Assembly (NCBI GenBank): GCA_965662365.1
Contig: CBFIHR010000069.1
Location: forward strand, 1-24,728
DNA: 24,728 bases
Source: CAWVWD01 sp965662365
GTDB taxonomy: Bacteria; Bacteroidota; Bacteroidia; Chitinophagales; Saprospiraceae
Direction of reading: 5' to 3'
The translations under genes and the position numbers were made by a program. Of this stretch, positions 6,404 through 14,683 are shown piece by piece; within the stretch, counting starts at the first letter, position 1; every line of letters starts with the position of its first letter. The notes beneath the pieces were generated by a model. That model saw only the letters and a list, made by a program, of their open reading frames with translations, did no database searches and was not told the DNA's origin.

Positions 6404-9400
6404 ATGAAAAAGAAATTCTTACTCTTCATCACGATATGTCTTGCTATCACTTCGTTTGGACAAAATGGAGATTGTGTCAATGCCATCACAGTTTGTCAAA
6501 ATAATTATGCGATTACTACACCTCAAGGCGTTGGAAATCAGGCAAATGAAGTGCCGTCAAATACTTGTCTGACTGGAGAGAATAATTCAACTTGGTTCAA
6601 TATTACGCCGCAGTCGAATGGTACATTAAGTTTTGTAATTACGCCAAATGACCCGAACGAAGATTTTAACTGGGCGGTTTATAATATCGCTAATTCAACT
6701 TGTGCGGATATTTTGACTAATACGAATTTACAGTTGGTTTGCAATAATTCATCTGATTTGAATGGTTCGTTTAATGATGCTTTTGGTCAGACCGGAGCGT
6801 TTACGAATCAACCTTGGTATGGCGGTATTTTTGCTTTTTATCCTTCTTTTACTGGTGATATTACGGTTCAAGCTGGTGGAGTTTATATGCTATACGTTAA
6901 CAATACCTCGGCAAATGGACAAGGGCAAGGTTTTAATATTGACTTTTCTAATTCTTCTGCAACGCTTTTTAATACAGCTCAGCCGAATATTGATTCTATT
7001 ACTGTTCCTTCTTGTGGAGCGACAACCGTTGATATTTATTTTAGTAAACCGATGGAATGTAATACGGTCACGGCTTCTGATTTTACGATTTTAACGAGTT
7101 CGGGGACAATTACACCTTCCAGTATTAGTGCTATCAATTGTATTGGCGGTACAAATTCTAACAAGTTCACGCTAACTTTTCCGAATCAATTAATTACAGA
7201 CAATTATACATTATTCTTAGTCGGAACGGTCAATGATGCTTGTGGTAATGCGTTAAGTAATATAAATATGCCGTTTTCAGTACCAGATTTAGTCGTTGAT
7301 GCAGGTAGCGATATTTCGATTTGTAGCGGTCAAGCGATTAATCAAAATATTGGTCTAACAGGCTTTTATCCGAATCAGTCTTTTCAATGGACAGCGACTC
7401 CGAGTGCTTATTTATCTAATTTATCTGGGACAACGTCAGGTGCGGTCAACCTGAATATTCCTCAGATGCCCGTTGATACCATTAGGTATATTTTGACGGC
7501 ATCGTCACCAAATGGCTGTATCACAAAGGATACAATGTTTGTATATGGAAATGATTGTTGTTCTAACTTTGATGCGGCTATTACAAATTATAGTGATGTT
7601 AATTGTTTTGGAGCATCAACAGGTTCGGCAAGTGTTGCGGTGACAGGGAGTTTGTCTCCTAATTATACGTATAATTGGAATACGACACCACAACAATTTA
7701 CGGCTAGCGTAACAGGTTTGTCAGCAAATCAAACTTACATTGTCACCGTAACGGATGGCAATCAATGTCAGGATACTGCTTCGATAATTTTAACACAACC
7801 GAGTTGGCCAGTTTCTGTAAATTCGACAGGAACGAATGTCAGTTGTTTTGGTGGCTCGGATGGTACGATTGACCTTTCGGTAAATGGTGGAACAGCACCT
7901 TATAGTTATATTTGGACAAATAATGCGACAACACAAGATTTAATCAATATTCCTGCTGGTACATATATGGTGACTGTTGTCGATGCCAATAATTGTACGA
8001 TTACTGAACAACGAACGATTAGTCAACCTTCAACATCTTTAGTTGCTAATGCAACTGGTTCGACTATTAATTGTACGCAAACGACTGGTACAATTAATTT
8101 AAGTGTTTCGGGTGGCGGTTCGCCTTATACCATCAATTGGAGTCATGGTTTTGGCAGCTCCACCAGTTTAACAGGATTGATTCCTGGTATTTATACAGCG
8201 ACAATTACCGATAATAATGGTTGTACGATTACAGAAAATGGTATTGTTAATTCTACAACAAATATTGTTACGAGTATAACAACAACACCTGCGACCTGTA
8301 ATACCGTTGCGGACGGAACGATTAATCTGACTGTTTCGGGTGGCGTGTCACCTTATAGTTTTAGTTGGGATAATGGAGCTGGAACAGCACAAAACCCAAC
8401 AGGCTTGTTGCCGAATACTTATAGTGTTACGATCACTGATGCTAATGGCTGTTTAGGCACGACAAGTACGACCGTCAACTCAAATGGTGCATCTATGGAA
8501 GCAACTGCAATTCCGACTAATATTTCCTGTTTTAATGCCAATGATGGAAGTATTGTTTTGAATATAAATGGTGGACAAGCGCCTTTGTCTGTTAGTTGGA
8601 ATAATGGATTGGGAAATACTCAAAATCCTACAAATTTGTCTGCGAACACCTACACAGCAACGGTGATAGACGGAATCGGTTGTACAGATACAGCTGTTGC
8701 AATTATTACACAACCTAACGATATTGTTATTAATGAAAATATAACCAACGTTAGTTGTAATGGAGCGAGTACTGGAGCGATTCAGTTGTTAGTTGGTGGT
8801 GGTACAACACCTTATACCGTTAACTGGCAAGGCTTAAGCGGAAGCGGCTTGACACAAACAGGCTTAACGGCAGGGAATTACACCGTAACGGTTACGGATG
8901 CTAATGGTTGTCAAAAGACCAAAATGATAACGATTACTCAAGCCAGTCCAATTTCGATTAATTTAACGCCGACTGGCGTTTCTTGTTTTAATGCTAATGA
9001 TGGAAGTGTTCAAAATATTGTAAATGGCGGGACAACCTCTTATACTTATCTTTGGTCAAACGGTGCAATCAGTCAAAATATTTCTAATTTATCAGCTGGG
9101 ACTTACACCGTTACCGTAACGGATGCTGTGAGTTGTACTGCGATACAGACGACAACGATTAGTCAACCGACTCCATTAAATGGAATAATCACTGGGACGG
9201 CTGTCAGTTGTTTTGGTAGCAACGATGGAAGCATAGCTATAACGCCTTCAGGTGGAACAGCACCTTACACTTATTCATGGTCAAACAGTAGCACTACACA
9301 AAATTTATCAAATATTTCTGCAGGAAATTATGTAGTGACTATTACAGATTTCAATAATTGTCAAACGACTTTATCTACGACAATTACCACACCGGCTGAT

Positions 9401-11500
9401 TTTACGGTGACGACAACGGTCATTCATCCGATGTGTAGCGGTCATTCAGATGGCGAAATCCAAACGAATACGAATGGTGGCGTTTTACCGTTTACCTATA
9501 TTTGGTCAGGTGGGTTGAGTGGCTCAAATCCTCAAAATATTGGAGCAGGTACTTATAACTTGACGGTAACAGATGACAACGGCTGTACCGCTACAACAAC
9601 AGCAACTGTCACTGCACCTTCTGCGATTGTGGCAACTTTCAATAATACGCCTGCAACTTGTTTTAATACCAATGATGGAATGATTCAAACAGTAATTTCG
9701 GGCGGAACAAGTCCTTATTTTTATACGTGGTCAGGTGGCTTGAATGGTTCGAGTCCACAGAATGTAGTGCCGGGTTCTTACACCGTGACGATAACAGACC
9801 AAAACAACTGCTCAATAGTCGAAACAACAACGGTTAGTTCACCTCCAGCACTACTTATTTCGACGATAGAAAATCCGCCTATCTGTGGTCAGAGTGGCAA
9901 TATAATCGCCAATGTTTCAGGGGGGAATATACCTTATAATTACACCTGGTCACCGAGTGCTAATACGGGAAACTCGGATACGGCAAGTGGCCTTTTGGGC
10001 GGAGTTTATATGGTGACGGTAACAGATGCAACTGGCTGTACAGCGGTATCGAATCCGATTAGTTTTAGTAGCTCTTCTAACTTAGTCGTGAATTCGACTA
10101 TTTTACACCCGCAATGTCAAACAAATACAGGAACAATTAGTATTACGCCAATCTCAGGTGTTGCACCTTTTACCTATAATTGGTCATCAAATGCTAATGT
10201 TGGAAACGTGAATCTTGCGACTAATTTAAGTGGTGGAAATTACAACATTACGGTTACAGATGCTCATAACTGTGATACCGTTTTGAATATTACCTTAGAC
10301 GCTGCGACCGTTCTAACAGGGAGTGCAACTATCGTAGAGGCGACTTGCGGACAAAACAATGGTGCGATTACTTACAACGTCAATACAGGAACAGCACCTT
10401 TTACATATTCTTGGTCAAATACATCTAACAACGTCAATATGATTGACAATTTAGCTCCTGGCGATTATGATTTAGTGGTTACAGATAGCAACAACTGTTC
10501 GATTTTAGAGACGATTACGGTTAATAGTTCAGATAGTTTGACCGTTATAGATTCTATTATTCAACTTGGTTGTGAGGAAAATGGAAAAATTTATTTAACT
10601 GTTTCAGGCGGAAATCCTCCTTATATTTATACTTGGTCATCGAATGCAAATACCGGAAATGTCCCTGATGCAACTGGTTTAATTGCAGGGAATTATAGTG
10701 TTACAATATCAGATAGTGACGATTGTAGCATAATAAAAAGCTATACTATTAGTGAAATTATACCATTCGATATTGATGTAGTGGAGGAAGTTAATAATGA
10801 TTGTCCGTTGCAAAATGACGGTCGAATTACGGTCAATGCGATTCATACTAACAATCCGGTTACATATAGTTGGTCAAACGGCGGAACAACTCCAACCATT
10901 GATAATTTACCATCTGGAGAATATACCGTTACTGTCACCGATATTGTTACAAATTGCGTCAAAGTAGAAGAATTTATAATTACCAGCCCTCCGACCTACA
11001 CGATAGATATAGGTAGTGACTTTACGGTTACAGCAGGGTCAGAAATCACACTTCAAGTCAATAACCCAGTAGAAGGAGTCGTCTATACGTGGATGGGATC
11101 TGATGGATTTTCAGCGATTGGTACAAACGTTTCTACTATTGTCAATAGTGAAACCGTATTCACGGTTTCGGGACAGTTTAGTGATTGTCCACCAGTGACA
11201 GCTCAAATTATTGTCACTACTACAAGTCAGGTAGATGTTCAAATACCGACTGCTTTTTCACCGAATAATGACGGTAAAAATGATATATTTCGAGTGATTG
11301 CATTTACGGAAATTAACATAACAGAATTTAAAATATTCAATCGTTTCGGAGAGGTGATTTATAATAATACAGCAGGAGAGTGGAACGGAATTCATCAAGG
11401 AAAACGAGTACCTAACGGGGCTTATGTGTATTTAATTCGTTATACGTCTTTTGGCGGAGAGGAATACCTGAAAAAAGGCGAAGTTATTTTAGTTCGATAA
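6404..11500 (+). CDS. Large SprB-repeat surface protein with T9SS type B (gliding-type) sorting domain
   Basis: The 1698-residue protein begins with a signal peptide (to about residue 20). An N-terminal jelly-roll-like domain follows (about 22-190; DCVNAITVC, NSTWFNI), then an Ig-like domain (about 195-295) and a PKD-like segment (about 298-385). I count 15 SprB-type repeats of about 70 residues between about 395 and 1528, each with the pattern CxxxxDG ... GG..PYxYxWSNG ... GxYxVTVTDxNxC. An Ig/PKD-like segment covers about 1530-1605. The last 90 residues (IPTAFSPNNDGKNDIF, FNRFGEVIY, PNGAYVY) are the gliding-motility-associated type B C-terminal sorting domain, which directs export by T9SS and usually surface attachment. 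Flavobacterium johnsoniae SprB is a much longer adhesin (about 6500 residues) with the same repeat. Adhesion or motility is inferred; no gld or spr genes lie nearby. The second possible ATG, at 6397, is out of frame. Confidence 0.93.
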   Translation: MKKKFLLFITICLAITSFGQNGDCVNAITVCQNNYAITTPQGVGNQANEVPSNTCLTGENNSTWFNITPQSNGTLSFVITPNDPNEDFNWAVYNIANSTCADILTNTNLQLVCNNSSDLNGSFNDAFGQTGAFTNQPWYGGIFAFYPSFTGDITVQAGGVYMLYVNNTSANGQGQGFNIDFSNSSATLFNTAQPNIDSITVPSCGATTVDIYFSKPMECNTVTASDFTILTSSGTITPSSISAINCIGGTNSNKFTLTFPNQLITDNYTLFLVGTVNDACGNALSNINMPFSVPDLVVDAGSDISICSGQAINQNIGLTGFYPNQSFQWTATPSAYLSNLSGTTSGAVNLNIPQMPVDTIRYILTASSPNGCITKDTMFVYGNDCCSNFDAAITNYSDVNCFGASTGSASVAVTGSLSPNYTYNWNTTPQQFTASVTGLSANQTYIVTVTDGNQCQDTASIILTQPSWPVSVNSTGTNVSCFGGSDGTIDLSVNGGTAPYSYIWTNNATTQDLINIPAGTYMVTVVDANNCTITEQRTISQPSTSLVANATGSTINCTQTTGTINLSVSGGGSPYTINWSHGFGSSTSLTGLIPGIYTATITDNNGCTITENGIVNSTTNIVTSITTTPATCNTVADGTINLTVSGGVSPYSFSWDNGAGTAQNPTGLLPNTYSVTITDANGCLGTTSTTVNSNGASMEATAIPTNISCFNANDGSIVLNINGGQAPLSVSWNNGLGNTQNPTNLSANTYTATVIDGIGCTDTAVAIITQPNDIVINENITNVSCNGASTGAIQLLVGGGTTPYTVNWQGLSGSGLTQTGLTAGNYTVTVTDANGCQKTKMITITQASPISINLTPTGVSCFNANDGSVQNIVNGGTTSYTYLWSNGAISQNISNLSAGTYTVTVTDAVSCTAIQTTTISQPTPLNGIITGTAVSCFGSNDGSIAITPSGGTAPYTYSWSNSSTTQNLSNISAGNYVVTITDFNNCQTTLSTTITTPADFTVTTTVIHPMCSGHSDGEIQTNTNGGVLPFTYIWSGGLSGSNPQNIGAGTYNLTVTDDNGCTATTTATVTAPSAIVATFNNTPATCFNTNDGMIQTVISGGTSPYFYTWSGGLNGSSPQNVVPGSYTVTITDQNNCSIVETTTVSSPPALLISTIENPPICGQSGNIIANVSGGNIPYNYTWSPSANTGNSDTASGLLGGVYMVTVTDATGCTAVSNPISFSSSSNLVVNSTILHPQCQTNTGTISITPISGVAPFTYNWSSNANVGNVNLATNLSGGNYNITVTDAHNCDTVLNITLDAATVLTGSATIVEATCGQNNGAITYNVNTGTAPFTYSWSNTSNNVNMIDNLAPGDYDLVVTDSNNCSILETITVNSSDSLTVIDSIIQLGCEENGKIYLTVSGGNPPYIYTWSSNANTGNVPDATGLIAGNYSVTISDSDDCSIIKSYTISEIIPFDIDVVEEVNNDCPLQNDGRITVNAIHTNNPVTYSWSNGGTTPTIDNLPSGEYTVTVTDIVTNCVKVEEFIITSPPTYTIDIGSDFTVTAGSEITLQVNNPVEGVVYTWMGSDGFSAIGTNVSTIVNSETVFTVSGQFSDCPPVTAQIIVTTTSQVDVQIPTAFSPNNDGKNDIFRVIAFTEINITEFKIFNRFGEVIYNNTAGEWNGIHQGKRVPNGAYVYLIRYTSFGGEEYLKKGEVILVR

Positions 11501-11526
11501 AAACAAAATAAGAACAAAGAGGGTGG

Positions 11527-11587
11527 CTCAAAAGTCGAAGAAAAGTAAGGGTTTACTAAACTTAAAAATACTTTCTCGACTTTTGAG
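11527..11587. repeat. Long imperfect inverted repeat between convergent genes
   Basis: Perfect 12-bp arms CTCAAAAGTCGA (11527-11538) and complement (11576-11587) continue inward with two single-base bulges to a stem of about 19 bp. At the centre is a second dyad, GTTTACTAAAC (11551-11561). Outside the arms, AAGAG...GG on the left resembles the complement of CCGCTCTT on the right. No T-tract follows on either strand. It may end transcription from the two convergent genes, or be a remnant of a small mobile element, since GGGTGGCTCAAAAGTC looks like an insertion-sequence end. Confidence 0.5.
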
Positions 11588-11604
11588 AAAACCGCTCTTA
11601 ACCT

Positions 11605-11949
11605 CTACTTATCAGGATTTTCTATATAAGCCATCTTGCAGGCAGGGCAAGTCCCTTCCTTATCACTTCCGCTACCTTCGCAGTGCATTGGGCAGATATA
11701 AGCTGAGGTATATTCTTTCCCTGTTTTATCAATCGAAGAAGATTCTTCACTGCCCTCGTCTTCCTGACCTTGTTCGTGCTGATGTCCTTCATGGTCGTGA
11801 TCATGTTCGCCCTGTTCGTGTTGATGTTGTTCGTGTTGATGGTCGTGATCGTGGTCATGTCCTTCTTCACTACTTCCGCAAGCAGTTATGAAAATTCCCA
11901 TTGATAACATAAGCGCATAAAATCCAAATTTTAAAAAATTGATTTTCAT
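11605..11949 (-). CDS. Histidine-rich lipoprotein with four-cysteine heavy-metal-binding domain
   Basis: The 114-residue protein has a lipoprotein signal with lipobox ITAC (Cys24). Residues about 30-66 are almost entirely His, Asp, Glu, Gln and Gly, with 12 histidines (repeats such as HDHDHDH and HEQHQHEQ), a typical metal-buffering array. The C-terminal part carries YICPMHCEG (84-92) and CPACKM (101-106), so Cys86, Cys90, Cys101 and Cys104 could bind metal. This resembles the heavy-metal-binding domain (YxCPMHP ... CPxCGM) seen at the N-terminus of CusB-like and P-type ATPase proteins, with Cys in place of Pro after CPMH and Lys in place of Gly before Met. The role is probably binding or delivery of zinc or copper in the periplasm or at the surface; the metal is unknown. 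No efflux gene is adjacent. An 8-bp inverted repeat (GATTGATT, 11970-11998) lies just upstream. Confidence 0.85.
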   Translation of the reverse strand: MKINFLKFGFYALMLSMGIFITACGSSEEGHDHDHDHQHEQHQHEQGEHDHDHEGHQHEQGQEDEGSEESSSIDKTGKEYTSAYICPMHCEGSGSDKEGTCPACKMAYIENPDK

Positions 11950-11969
11950 AATAATAGATTTTGAGTAAG

Positions 11970-11998
11970 GATTGATTCAATAGAGTCAAAAATCAATC
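11970..11998. promoter_or_regulatory. Inverted repeat upstream of the metal-binding lipoprotein
   Basis: GATTGATT (11970-11977) and AATCAATC (11991-11998) form perfect 8-bp arms around 13 bases, 21-49 bases ahead of the lipoprotein start. The minus strand also has GATTTTTG here (7 of 8 matches to the -7 box), so the dyad overlaps a possible promoter. An operator role, for example for a metal-responsive regulator, is a guess from position. Confidence 0.3.
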
Positions 11999-12088
11999 GC
12001 TAACTATTTCAAAAAGTCCGCAATTTATTACTTTTTTTGTCAGAAATGCGTGATTCTCATCATTTTAAGAATTTGAAAATTGTTTTTC

Positions 12089-12115
12089 GTAAAATTGTAT
12101 TTTACCTATAAGGTA
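12089..12115. promoter_or_regulatory. Two overlapping dyads upstream of the secreted beta-propeller gene
   Basis: GTAAAAT / ATTTTAC with a 3-nt centre (12089-12105) overlaps TACCT / AGGTA with a 3-nt centre (12103-12115). Both are perfect and lie 29-55 bases before the ATG at 12144, the usual place for an operator or activator site. No clear TTTG/TAnnTTTG promoter is seen here. The symmetry is seen in the sequence; the role is inferred. Confidence 0.35.
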
Positions 12116-12143
12116 CGCTAAAGTTTTAATTAACAACGGTTAT

Positions 12144-14618
12144 ATGAATTATTTAAAAATTACTCTTGTAACAATAGGAATAGGTCTGTTTAACTTTGTA
12201 AATGCACAAGCTTGGGAGCAGTTACCAATGCACGGCGGTGGCTATGTGACGGGTTTAATCCCACATTGTACCGACGAAAATATCGTCTTTGCTCGAATTG
12301 ATGTCGCAGGTATTTATAAAACCACAAACGGGGGAAATACATGGGAATCTGTTACCAAATCCATTTCTAAATCTAACCCTTATCACTATTACGTTCGGAG
12401 TTTTGCAATTGATTCTAATAATACCGAAAACCTTTACTTCCTTTCGGGAAATGCACCTTATGAACACGGTGGAATTACAAATGAATGGTTCTTGTGGCAA
12501 TCTTCAAATGGAGGAAATACATGGACAAAACACATTTCGCCAATAGGCATCAGCGGCAATGGTCAAGACCGAAATGCCGGTGAAACTATTCTCGTTTCAC
12601 CCGCAAACCCCGATATTCTGTACGTTTCAGGGCAACCGACTTATGATTGGTTAATATCAGATTGGAAAACAAATAGCGGCTTGTATCAATATCAAATTAG
12701 TACAGATACTTGGACACCGCTCGATAGTGGAATATTGGCGAAAGCCTGGACCACAAACTTGCGATTTGACCCTTCGGATAATGATATTTTGTACCTTTCA
12801 GTGACTGAAAATACTCAATTTGGTGCGGCTTCGACTGCTACTGGTTTATGGAAATATACGATTTCGACGGGACTATTGACACAAGTTTATACGAATCCTG
12901 TTGTTGAATTTGATTTTGATGCGAATAGTTCAGATACAATTGTGGTGATATTACCGACTGGAATTGACTGGACGTTTGATGGTGGAGCAACTTGGCAAGG
13001 TGTGATAGAACCGTTTGGTTATAATTATAACTATTTTGTAAAAACACATCCGACAAATTCGGGGCATTGGTTTTTTGGGTATTGGGATGCAATTTATCAA
13101 AATGGCCTTATCGAAACGACTGATTTTGGGGCAAATTTTCATGAAGCCAAGTATAATTCGGGAGATAATTTGACGAAAGTCACTTATCCGGCTTACGCCA
13201 ATGATAATTTTCAGCCGACTTTTGGTAATGCGACCGCAACTTTACTTTTTCATCCTGCAAATTTAAATCATATTTATATTAGCGATTGGTATGGAATTTT
13301 TAAATCTACGGATGGTAACCTGGATTTGATTAATGTGACTGCTGATGATACGGACAATTCAAATTGGGCATGGCAATGGCAAACACAAGGTATTTATAAC
13401 CTTGTTCAGCTGCGAGTGACGAAACATCCAACAGAAGATAAATTTTATAATTGCCTTGCCGATATTGGATTTTATGAAGGCGATATCGTGACCAATTCGA
13501 CTGTTTATCAGCAGACTCATCCGATTACGAGTATTTACAAGGTTGAGTTTGCGACGGATAATTCAAATATTGGTTACATGGTCGGCAAGCATCATTCTAA
13601 CAAAGGGCGAATCGTGAAAACAATCGATGGCGGAACGAGCTGGGTTGAAGTTAATAGTAATTTTGCTTGGGGAGCGAGTTATTTTGAAACGAATAATTCG
13701 AGTGCGATTACAGATATTCAAGTAGCTCATGGAAGTGGTGATACTTTGGTGGTAGGAATTGAAAAAGGCTCAATGACACACCAGATTTTTATCTCAACAG
13801 ATGGCGGCGTTTCTTACGCTCCCTGGGATGATAATATTACGAGTGACTTGTTTAAATCATGGACTGCGACAGACAAACTTTTATTAGATGCCGATGGTGA
13901 AACATTTTATGTTTGGCACGAAGCAAGTTTGTATAAACGACATTTGTCAGATGCACAATGGACTGCAATGGTAAATCCAAACGGAACAAACTGGTTCGCA
14001 CAAGTTATCACTGATCCGAGTCAAGTCAATACACTTTATGCTACGCAATATGGTGCTACAATTTATAAATCAATTGATGGAGGAAGTACGTGGACAACTA
14101 TTAACACAAGTATGAGTCGATGCACACAAATCGCTATTAGTGAAAACGGAAATATGGCGGTCATTGATGGACATGAAGCGAACGCTGATAAAGAGCAAGG
14201 TCTCTTTTTTTCGTCTGATAGTGGCTTAACTTGGATAGAAATCGGTATGACAAATCATCCGACAATGGTTAGCGGAATTTTATTTTTAAATGATAATAAA
14301 TTGATTGGCTGGTCTGAAAATACTGGTTCGGCAGTAATTGATTTAATATTTACTGCTACGAAATCAGCTTACGAAAACGAAAATAGGGTGATTATTTATC
14401 CTAATCCCTCGCAACACACTTTTTATATTAATACTTTAAATAAAGTTATTGAAAATGTTGATTTTCAGTTGTTTAATTCGACTGGTCAACAGATGAAAGT
14501 TCATTTTGAAATTGAAATAAATGGTTTAATTTTAGTTAATATTAATCATCTGCCGAAAGGTATTTATTTTTTAAAATCTGAGCAGTTAGGATTGATTGAA
14601 CAGGTTTTGATTAATTAG
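12144..14618 (+). CDS. Secreted GH74-like / Asp-box beta-propeller protein with T9SS type A sorting domain
   Basis: The 824-residue protein has a signal peptide (cleavage near VNAQA, residues 19-23). A long beta-propeller region carries at least seven Asp-box (BNR) motifs, S/T-x-D/N-x-G-x-T-W: TTNGGNTW, SSNGGNTW, TFDGGATW, TIDGGTSW, STDGGVSY, SIDGGSTW and SSDSGLTW. The N-terminus GGGYVTGLIPH...VFARIDVAGIYK resembles the start of GH74 xyloglucanases (GGGFVTGI...YARTDIGGAYRW), and Asp53 in ARIDVAGIYK aligns with the conserved catalytic Asp of that segment. The last 75 residues (IIYPNPSQHTF, PKGIYFLKS) are a T9SS type A sorting domain. A secreted glycan-active enzyme is plausible, but Asp-box propellers also occur in sialidases and binding proteins, and I could not place a second catalytic acid. 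It is an isolated gene; no SusC/SusD pair is near. Confidence 0.8.
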   Translation: MNYLKITLVTIGIGLFNFVNAQAWEQLPMHGGGYVTGLIPHCTDENIVFARIDVAGIYKTTNGGNTWESVTKSISKSNPYHYYVRSFAIDSNNTENLYFLSGNAPYEHGGITNEWFLWQSSNGGNTWTKHISPIGISGNGQDRNAGETILVSPANPDILYVSGQPTYDWLISDWKTNSGLYQYQISTDTWTPLDSGILAKAWTTNLRFDPSDNDILYLSVTENTQFGAASTATGLWKYTISTGLLTQVYTNPVVEFDFDANSSDTIVVILPTGIDWTFDGGATWQGVIEPFGYNYNYFVKTHPTNSGHWFFGYWDAIYQNGLIETTDFGANFHEAKYNSGDNLTKVTYPAYANDNFQPTFGNATATLLFHPANLNHIYISDWYGIFKSTDGNLDLINVTADDTDNSNWAWQWQTQGIYNLVQLRVTKHPTEDKFYNCLADIGFYEGDIVTNSTVYQQTHPITSIYKVEFATDNSNIGYMVGKHHSNKGRIVKTIDGGTSWVEVNSNFAWGASYFETNNSSAITDIQVAHGSGDTLVVGIEKGSMTHQIFISTDGGVSYAPWDDNITSDLFKSWTATDKLLLDADGETFYVWHEASLYKRHLSDAQWTAMVNPNGTNWFAQVITDPSQVNTLYATQYGATIYKSIDGGSTWTTINTSMSRCTQIAISENGNMAVIDGHEANADKEQGLFFSSDSGLTWIEIGMTNHPTMVSGILFLNDNKLIGWSENTGSAVIDLIFTATKSAYENENRVIIYPNPSQHTFYINTLNKVIENVDFQLFNSTGQQMKVHFEIEINGLILVNINHLPKGIYFLKSEQLGLIEQVLIN

Positions 14619-14629
14619 ATAGCTAATAA

Positions 14630-14657
14630 AAAACGCCCACGAAACCGTGAGCGTTTT
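14630..14657. terminator. Bidirectional terminator between convergent genes
   Basis: Arms 14630-14641 (AAAACGCCCACG) and 14646-14657 (CGTGAGCGTTTT) pair over 12 positions with one mismatch around a 4-nt loop. An A-run on the left and a T-run on the right allow it to work on both strands. It sits 12 bases after the propeller gene and 27 bases from the end of rny. Confidence 0.75.
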
Positions 14658-14683
14658 AATTATATTGTAAGAATATTTTTTAT

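Noticed and set aside
6404..11500. Possible CRISPR or DNA-level tandem repeat inside the large gene
   Set aside because: The periodicity of about 210 bases is protein-level SprB repeats that have diverged at the DNA level; there is no short identical repeat with unique spacers.
11523..11891. Plus-strand frame of 122 codons overlapping the histidine-rich lipoprotein
   Set aside because: It is the complement of the low-complexity His/Asp/Glu codons; the minus-strand product has a lipobox and a Cys metal-binding motif, the plus-strand one has nothing recognisable.
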